Part shown: positions 58,532-64,000 of the stretch, piece by piece
Position numbering within the stretch: the first letter of the stretch is position 1
Layout: every line of letters starts with the position of its first letter
Assembly: GCA_900768845.1 (NCBI GenBank)
Contig: CAAGEK010000065.1
Span: 1-64,000, forward strand
Reading direction: 5' to 3'
Origin: Alphaproteobacteria bacterium
Lineage (GTDB): Bacteria; Pseudomonadota; Alphaproteobacteria; CAAGCB01; CAG-977
DNA length: 64,000 bases
Program-made: the position numbers and the translations under genes
Notes under the pieces: generated by a model
Seen by the model: the letters and a program-made list of their open reading frames with translations, nothing else
The model's database searches: none
Told to the model about the DNA's origin: nothing

Positions 58532-58733
58532 AGGGTTCTTACTCCAATTTCCTAACTAAAGTAGCATAATGTCTGAAAACGAGATTTCAAAACGCTACAT
58601 TAAAGCATTAAATTCTTTAAAAAATCCTTTATAAAACGGTCTGCTTCGGCTTGCGTTTCTAAAAGACTTTTTAAGTATTAGCAAATTTTCTTTAAAGGTT
58701 CAATGCGTATCATCGATTCACTCTCCGGAAAAG
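58532..58733 (-). promoter_or_regulatory. Intergenic region before pilus operon
   Basis: About 200 bp, AT-rich, non-coding. On the minus strand TTTAAAAAGTC and TATAAAGGATT-like stretches near 58625-58640 could form a promoter for the pilL-like gene. No strong hairpin found. Confidence 0.35.
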
Positions 58734-61211
58734 TTACCATTGCCTGAAATAGATGCGTTCTTCTACGCCATCGCCCGCAGACGTGTATTCTTCATACCCT
58801 TCTTCGGGAATGTCAAACGCCCGAAGGACAATGGTATGAGGCGTTCTGTCCGTCATAACGGGGAACAGCTGTGTCGGTTCCATGCCCGTTCCCAAAAGAA
58901 TGCTGCGAATCAGGGCGAATCGCTTTTCCTGCAATTCGGGCGCATGGTGGCTCATGCGGATTTCGATACCGCGCTGAATGTCTTTTTTAGCCCTGTTGCC
59001 GAATCCTTTGACCCATTTTACGGATTGCGCCGATATTTCCGCGTTCCCCGGTTTGAATGTCAGGCGGATTTCGGACGGCAGGGGGTCGCCCTCTCCTTTT
59101 TTGGCATTGCTTTCCATTTTCGCAAAGTCGTCCTCTGCGGAAGAGCGGGCGGATTTCTTGCGTTTTTTATCCGCGGATGCTTTCTTGCGCGACGCATTCT
59201 TTTTGTTCAGGTCGGGCAATGAAGACGATGAAGAGGCTCCCAACGAAGGCAGTTCGGGGGAAACATCCGAAGAGGAAAACAGGGATTTGATTTTTCCGAC
59301 GATGCCGTCGTCAACGGCCGCTTGATCCGGCGTTTGTGTTTGAGCGGATTCCTGCGGATTCGTAAAAACGGGAATCGGATTCACCGCCGCCGGTTGCGCC
59401 GCCTGAGGGATTGCCGCAACCGCTTGAGGTTGCACGGGGCTGATGCCGACGGGCGGAACGGGAGCCGCCGCCACGGTCGGAGTTTGCGTTCCCAAAGGTA
59501 AAAGCAGAGGGGATTTCTTGGCCTCGGGTTTTTGCGTTTCGCCGACCACTCTGACCTGTGCCGATGTGATGACGTCGTCTTTCGCCTGCGACTCCGCGCT
59601 TTTCACCGTTTCTTCGGGAGCGGGGGAAACGTCGGCGACTTTAAAGGCTTTCGCCGTTTCGGGGTTGGGCGATTCTGTGCCGGAAGACAGGGACATTCCC
59701 CAAACCGACGGAGCGTCCGATTGCACCATGCTTGTCCAAACGGCGGCCTGTTGACGATCCATCCAATTCAAATTCGTCCGTTTTTCCTGTTCTCCGGACT
59801 GCTTCGCCGCTGTTTTCGTCGAAGCGGGCGCGCCAAGGACGGGACGACCGTTTTTATAAATGACGGGTTTTGTCGGCGCGCCGGAAAAAGAATCGGAACG
59901 GACTTCGATATATTCCGGTTGATTCTTATCCCCTTCGCTTTCTTCGCGTGCCAGATTTTTTATGGCGACAATTTTTTCGTCGGCCGTTTCCGGAGTCCTG
60001 ACAGCCATTTTATTATGCGGTTTGCCGTTGACGGTCGCCACTTTCCACAAGCTTTCCGTTTCGACAAGGAACTCGGCGGTTTTACGTTGTGTTTTTGAAA
60101 GCTTTGAACGGACGGTTTCGCGAACCCGACGGTCTTCTTTCCTGCCGGCGGACGCCAAGACGCCTTCGCCGTCCTTTTTTTCGCCGTTTTTCGCCGTTTC
60201 GGCCTTCGTTTCGCTCCGTTCCGGCGTTTTCTTCATTGTTTCGGCTTCTTTTTCAATAACATCCGAAACGACATCCGGCTCGGCGTGTGCGAATTGTTGT
60301 GTGCCGCCCATGTTCAATAAAGAAAAGTTTTCGATTCTGTTTTCGTCGGTGAGGCCGGCGGCAACCGTGCGGCGGGATTGTTCCTCTTGCATGATCGCAC
60401 GGCGCAGGGCGGCGGGATCCAGCCATACCGTTTGCACCGCCGGATCGGCGGCTTTTTCTTTGAAAACGGTCGGGCGCGAAGCTTGAACCGGTTCTGCGGC
60501 CGGCTTTCGGGCGGCGGTTTCCGTCACGGCCGTCCTTGCAAAAGAAGCGGACAGGTCTTCGTCAAAAGCGAAAGCGTCTCCGTCTTCGGAGTCTTCTTCC
60601 TGTACGGAAGCCATGTCGTCAAAGGCTTTCACTCCGGAAACGACCAGATCGTCCAAAGAAACGGCTCCGTCCGAAGCGGTCGGGGCTGAAAGGGTGTTTT
60701 GCGGGGTTTCAAGCCGGTAAACCGGTGCTGATACGGACGCGGTGACATTCTTCACTTCCGGATTCGCGGCGTTTTGTATGGCGACGGTGCGGATGACGGG
60801 GCGGGAATCGGCCGCTGTCACCGAAACGGGAACGATTTCTTTATGTACGACGGGCAAAGGGGAGGGATTGACGGCGGCTTTTCGCGTAACGGAAGCCGGT
60901 GTCCGTCCGGTTGCGGCAACCGGCAGGGAGGGAATCGGCGGCGTTTCCCGCAAAGCCGCATATACGGGCGGAGTCTTTTTTTCGTACGGTTGAACGTCGA
61001 CGTAGGCTTTGACCAAATCGTCCCGTGCAACGACGCTGCGGTGATTCTTTAATATATATGATGAAAAACGGCACAAGCCGACGACCAGCAATAAGCAGGC
61101 GGCAAAAAAGCATACGGTGCCGGCCGTGGCGGAAAAAGCCTTTTCCTTCTTTAATAAAGAAGCGGGCGTTAAACGAACCGTATCATGTATTTTCAAAAAC
61201 TCTGTCGTCAT
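58734..61211 (-). CDS. Large anchored protein with OmpA-like end
   Basis: 825 aa. One N-terminal transmembrane helix (about 30-52, TAGTVCFFAACLLLVVGLCR), then a very long low-complexity, Ala/Pro/Lys/Glu-rich periplasmic stalk. The last ~110 residues resemble an OmpA-like domain (IRLTFKPGNAEISAQSVKWV, then RFALIRSILLGTGMEP), which usually binds peptidoglycan. It sits between the pilus operon and the divergent virB genes and could tie the apparatus to the cell wall. Not matched to a named T4SS gene. Confidence 0.6.
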   Translation of the reverse strand: MTTEFLKIHDTVRLTPASLLKKEKAFSATAGTVCFFAACLLLVVGLCRFSSYILKNHRSVVARDDLVKAYVDVQPYEKKTPPVYAALRETPPIPSLPVAATGRTPASVTRKAAVNPSPLPVVHKEIVPVSVTAADSRPVIRTVAIQNAANPEVKNVTASVSAPVYRLETPQNTLSAPTASDGAVSLDDLVVSGVKAFDDMASVQEEDSEDGDAFAFDEDLSASFARTAVTETAARKPAAEPVQASRPTVFKEKAADPAVQTVWLDPAALRRAIMQEEQSRRTVAAGLTDENRIENFSLLNMGGTQQFAHAEPDVVSDVIEKEAETMKKTPERSETKAETAKNGEKKDGEGVLASAGRKEDRRVRETVRSKLSKTQRKTAEFLVETESLWKVATVNGKPHNKMAVRTPETADEKIVAIKNLAREESEGDKNQPEYIEVRSDSFSGAPTKPVIYKNGRPVLGAPASTKTAAKQSGEQEKRTNLNWMDRQQAAVWTSMVQSDAPSVWGMSLSSGTESPNPETAKAFKVADVSPAPEETVKSAESQAKDDVITSAQVRVVGETQKPEAKKSPLLLPLGTQTPTVAAAPVPPVGISPVQPQAVAAIPQAAQPAAVNPIPVFTNPQESAQTQTPDQAAVDDGIVGKIKSLFSSSDVSPELPSLGASSSSSLPDLNKKNASRKKASADKKRKKSARSSAEDDFAKMESNAKKGEGDPLPSEIRLTFKPGNAEISAQSVKWVKGFGNRAKKDIQRGIEIRMSHHAPELQEKRFALIRSILLGTGMEPTQLFPVMTDRTPHTIVLRAFDIPEEGYEEYTSAGDGVEERIYFRQW

Positions 61212-61532
61212 TTGTGTTGCTTCGGTTGGTGGACATCTTTGAAAAATATAGCTAAATGATATGCATAAGGAGCTTGTTTGTAAAGAGTTTAACGATTGGT
61301 AAACTTTTATTAACGCGTTTTTTTCACTTTATAAAGGGTAATATACTGATAAAAAAGAGTTTCAGCTTTGTGACAGTTTATTTGCAAAGCTGTAATTTTT
61401 TCAAAAAATATCGTTTTTTCAATATGTTACATCATATTTTCATGGTAAAATTCAAACTGGACATTATCGCGGTTTTTGCCTATTCTGAAAATATCGAGGA
61501 ACACAATTTAACTTTGTACAAGGAGAATCGAT
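61212..61532. promoter_or_regulatory. Divergent promoter region
   Basis: 320 bp, AT-rich, with no supported gene; it must hold promoters for the 825-aa gene (-) and virB2 (+). GGTAATATACTGATA near 61337 is a candidate plus-strand -10. CAAGGAGAATCG is the virB2 RBS. No operator repeat was evident. Confidence 0.45.
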
Positions 61533-61859
61533 ATGTTGAAACTTTTATTCTTGGCTCTGGCCGCTATGGTTGCTACGACTCCCGATGCGTATGCTGACGC
61601 TTTCGGAACGGTTGTCGGAAAAGGTAAGTCCCTGTTTACGAACGTCCGTACGGTCGTCTTCGTCATGGGCGGTTTCGGTCTGGTCGGCTTGGCCGTCGGC
61701 GCAATCTTCGGTGCCGTTAAATGGAAATGGTTTGCTTCGTTGGCCTTCGGTCTGGTCATTCTGGCTATTGCCAACGCGGTTGTCGAATACTTCACGTCCG
61801 GCGGTGCCGGTTCGGAAAGCAGCGCGACGGGTATGTCCGGTGTTTCCGATACGATGTAA
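61533..61859 (+). CDS. virB2: VirB2/TrbC-like pilin
   Basis: 108 aa. Signal peptide (LKLLFLALAAMVATTPDAYA) then two hydrophobic helices (VFVMGGFGLVGLAVGAIFGA and FASLAFGLVILAIANAVVEY) separated by a short loop, ending in a Ser/Gly tail. This is the VirB2/TrbC topology of T4SS pilins. A partial terminator directly downstream would give higher pilin than virB3/virB4 expression. Confidence 0.8.
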   Translation: MLKLLFLALAAMVATTPDAYADAFGTVVGKGKSLFTNVRTVVFVMGGFGLVGLAVGAIFGAVKWKWFASLAFGLVILAIANAVVEYFTSGGAGSESSATGMSGVSDTM

Positions 61860-61882
61860 TCGTAACGCGAAAGCTAAAAGGA

Positions 61883-61920
61883 ATATTGCCGCAGAGAAAT
61901 CTGCGGCAATATTTTTTTGT
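61883..61920 (+). terminator. Terminator/attenuator after virB2
   Basis: ATTGCCGCAGA-GAAA-TCTGCGGCAAT with ATTTTTTTG: a strong hairpin between virB2 and virB3, likely setting their ratio. Confidence 0.88.
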
Positions 61921-62015
61921 AACGGGCTTTATTTCCTTTTCGGGATTCCTTATAATCAATTTGGATTTTTTTCAGTGTTTCATGGTATGCCGCATATAAA
62001 AAGGATTCTGATGAA

Positions 62016-62306
62016 ATGAGAGAGCCGATCTTAAAAGCCGTCGCAATGCCGCCCCGCTTGTTCTGGGCTCCTTTTTTGCCGTCCGCGGCGAATTTGGCAT
62101 TACAGTTTCCGTTTATGTTTATCGGTATGGGGTTGTTTAATGCAAACCCGCTGTGGTTTATGGTAACAATTGTTTTTGCACACGCTTTTTTGGTCGTTTA
62201 CGGTGCTCGCGAGCCCCATTTGTCGGCCATGATGAAAGCATACGGCCCCATGGCCGGCGGATCACGCAATATGTATAAGAGTAAAGGAACGAAACTTGCC
62301 CCCTGA
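62016..62306 (+). CDS. virB3: VirB3/TrbD-like protein
   Basis: 96 aa. ILKAVAMPPRLFWAPFLPSA, then two close hydrophobic helices (FPFMFIGMGLFNANPLWFMV and VFAHAFLVVYGA), and REPHLSAMMKAYG. This matches the VirB3/TrbD membrane component. It overlaps virB4 by 11 bp, typical of virB3-virB4 coupling. Confidence 0.82.
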   Translation: MREPILKAVAMPPRLFWAPFLPSAANLALQFPFMFIGMGLFNANPLWFMVTIVFAHAFLVVYGAREPHLSAMMKAYGPMAGGSRNMYKSKGTKLAP

Positions 62307-64000
62307 TAGCATATACAGCATATTCATCCAAAGTCTGGGAACGGGAGCCGTACTGGTCAGTATGTTCGGCATTATCGCCGCCTGCGCTTTCGCCGGTTTG
62401 CTGGCGACCAAGCTGGGCGAGATCATTTTGCCCAAACCCCGGGAAACTCAGGTCAGCGATTTCCTGCCGTTCGAGCGTTTGAAAGAGGACGGGGCGACCA
62501 TTGAATGTCATAACGGTTCTCTGGTGCGCGTTTTTTCGGTCAAAGGCGCGGACGTTGCAATGATTCAGCCTGAAATGCGTGAAAATATGCTGGCGGCCCG
62601 ACAAAGCTTCATTGATGCGATGGCGGATTTGAACGTGACCGTTCGAGTGATTACGATTCGCGAAATGACGCCGTTGGGCAATGAAACGCAACACGAAAAC
62701 TATTTGTTGCGGCGGATCGCCGAACAATGGGCGGAAAGTCTCAGCCGCGTTTTCAGAAACAAACATTACATCGTCCTTTCCGTTCAGGAACGCAAAAATC
62801 ATGCGCGTGATCTGGCGCAAGCGGCGCAGGCTCTGACGACGATTCTGGATATGTATGAACCGACTCAGCTGTTTGAAACGGGGGAAAGCGATTTGGAACT
62901 CAGCCCGTTTACGTTCTTTGCGCGCCTGTGCAGTCCGATTACGACTCCGCATCCCCGTGTCGGATCTTTGGAAGGCGCGGAACTGAAATCCATGCTGACC
63001 GCGGATTATATCCATTTCACGGGCGATGAAGGGTTGATTCGCTTTTTTTCGGGCGATCGCGAACTGTTCGGCATTGCGATGGGGCTTCGCTCGCCGGGGG
63101 ATTACATGGATGAGCAGATGATTTCGGATCTGCAATCCATTGATATCGAAGTCACGATGTTGCATACGATTACGCCGATTCCCAAAGTGAAAGCGTTGGC
63201 GATTTTGATGCAACAGGAAAGAATGGCGAAAGTGACCAGCTTTTCCGGATCCGTTGCCGGTCAATATGCCGAAGCCGTAGAGCTGATCGACAGTGCGGAC
63301 AGCGATACGCAGACACTGTGCCATTATTCTTTAAGCTTGTTCGTGTTCGGCCAGTCGATGGAGGAAATCGAGTTCGGACAGATGGAAGTCGAGAGAATTT
63401 GCCGTTTGTACGGTGTGACGCCCGTCCGCGAAGGATGGATTGCGCAGGCCTGTTTCTTTACGCAGTTCCCGACTTACGAAGTTTATCCTCGCACCTATTC
63501 TTTCCTTTCCCGTGCCGTTGCAACGGCGATCGGTATGGAAAAAACGGCGGAAGGTAACGAAAACAGCGACTGGGGTAAAGGGCCGATTACGGTTTTCCGC
63601 ACCATCAGCGGAACGGTCTATCGTTGGCAGTTCCACGTCACTGCGGCGGCGAACGCGGTGGCACACTGTATTTTATTGGGGTCAACCGGACAAGGTAAAA
63701 CGACATTGCTGGCTTTTTTGGCGGGGCAGTCGATGCGTCACAGCGACTTGCGCGTTTACTTTTTCGACCGTCACAGAGGTGTGGAAGTTTTTTGCCGTGC
63801 AATCCAAGGGGCTTATGTGAACTTTGACGGAGATAAGGATTCGACGTCGATGAATCCCTTCTCGTGTCAGGATGTTCCCGAGAATCGGGCGTTTTTGCGG
63901 CGTTGGTTGAAGGCTATCACAATGGTTGACGATGCCCAGTCCGAAAAGGAAATCGCCCGTGCGGTGACGACGGCGTTTGAGTATTTGCGTCCCGAAGAAC
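62296..64000 (+). CDS. virB4: VirB4/TrbE-like T4SS ATPase (partial)
   Basis: At least 568 aa, cut by the window end. TTG 62296 is chosen as start because AAGGA lies 7 bases upstream and it overlaps virB3; ATG 62362 is the alternative. After a hydrophobic N-terminus the CagE/TrbE domain follows (FSVKGADVAMIQPEMRENM). The ATPase shows Walker A GSTGQGKT (462-469). It energises T4SS assembly and pilus formation. The Walker B and later part lie outside the window. Confidence 0.92.
   Translation, partial: MPPDSIYSIFIQSLGTGAVLVSMFGIIAACAFAGLLATKLGEIILPKPRETQVSDFLPFERLKEDGATIECHNGSLVRVFSVKGADVAMIQPEMRENMLAARQSFIDAMADLNVTVRVITIREMTPLGNETQHENYLLRRIAEQWAESLSRVFRNKHYIVLSVQERKNHARDLAQAAQALTTILDMYEPTQLFETGESDLELSPFTFFARLCSPITTPHPRVGSLEGAELKSMLTADYIHFTGDEGLIRFFSGDRELFGIAMGLRSPGDYMDEQMISDLQSIDIEVTMLHTITPIPKVKALAILMQQERMAKVTSFSGSVAGQYAEAVELIDSADSDTQTLCHYSLSLFVFGQSMEEIEFGQMEVERICRLYGVTPVREGWIAQACFFTQFPTYEVYPRTYSFLSRAVATAIGMEKTAEGNENSDWGKGPITVFRTISGTVYRWQFHVTAAANAVAHCILLGSTGQGKTTLLAFLAGQSMRHSDLRVYFFDRHRGVEVFCRAIQGAYVNFDGDKDSTSMNPFSCQDVPENRAFLRRWLKAITMVDDAQSEKEIARAVTTAFEYLRPEE

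Noticed and set aside
61256..61597. 113-aa plus-strand ORF before virB2
   Set aside because: Low-complexity AT-rich leader read in a different frame from virB2; no RBS.
62158..63324. 388-aa minus-strand ORF
   Set aside because: Shadow of virB4; high His/Gln/Arg content typical of antisense frames.

Overview
The window looks like a contig end from a bacterial chromosome. It starts with a low-complexity, G-rich stretch that is probably an assembly edge and runs into a type IV secretion gene that is cut off at base 64000. The host genes (Bcp, SlyX, IF-1, a TerB-like protein, a cold-shock protein, YajQ) are Gram-negative. Their combination with a PilN/PilO/PilQ/PilR-type pilus locus and VirB2/VirB3/VirB4 suggests a proteobacterium, most likely an uncultured alphaproteobacterium. 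That placement is an inference; the sequence alone does not prove it.

Layout. (1) 83-4346 is a small conflict-type accessory cluster: a papain-like protein, a WYL-domain regulator co-oriented with a PUA-like/nuclease-like protein, and a RhuM-Fic fusion. (2) 4725-41091 is an essentially complete Mu-like prophage, read mostly right to left: c-type repressor (+), Ner, MuA-type transposase, MuB-type ATPase, DUF3164, antirepressor, GemA, Mor, then DksA/TraR, gp25-gp27-like proteins, terminase, portal, head, tail, baseplate, tail fibre, lysis, Com and a Dam-type methylase. Both ends carry related inverted arrays of a GTTTTAAC-containing motif. (3) The prophage is tightly bracketed by a 133-bp direct repeat of the 3' half of a tRNA-Ser(CGA), ending in the anticodon loop (4461-4593 and 41221-41353), although no tyrosine integrase is present. 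(4) 41629-48024 is core chromosome, with two copies of a long non-coding repeat that each end in a terminator. (5) 48668-64000 is a type IVb-pilus-like operon on the minus strand, divergent from virB2-virB3-virB4 on the plus strand.

The prophage carries at least four AT-rich cargo modules beside its structural genes: a HEPN-like protein at the left end, a Panacea (PanAT-like) toxin-antitoxin pair, an ABC-three-component (HNH, MC6, DUF2326 ATPase) defence operon, and a minor head protein with a C-terminal PBECR-like toxin domain. That toxin gene is followed by an orphan copy of the toxin tip. Each of the two copies ends in a ~100-bp structured element with the same core but a different, still fully paired closing stem. 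This ORF-tip plus structured-element array (22946-23291) is the strongest candidate here for an undescribed system. Other structures not explained by ordinary annotation are the tRNA att repeats around a transposing phage, the terminated non-coding repeat family, an 8-unit tandem array of terminator-like repeats, and a ~130-bp inverted repeat in the prophage early region.
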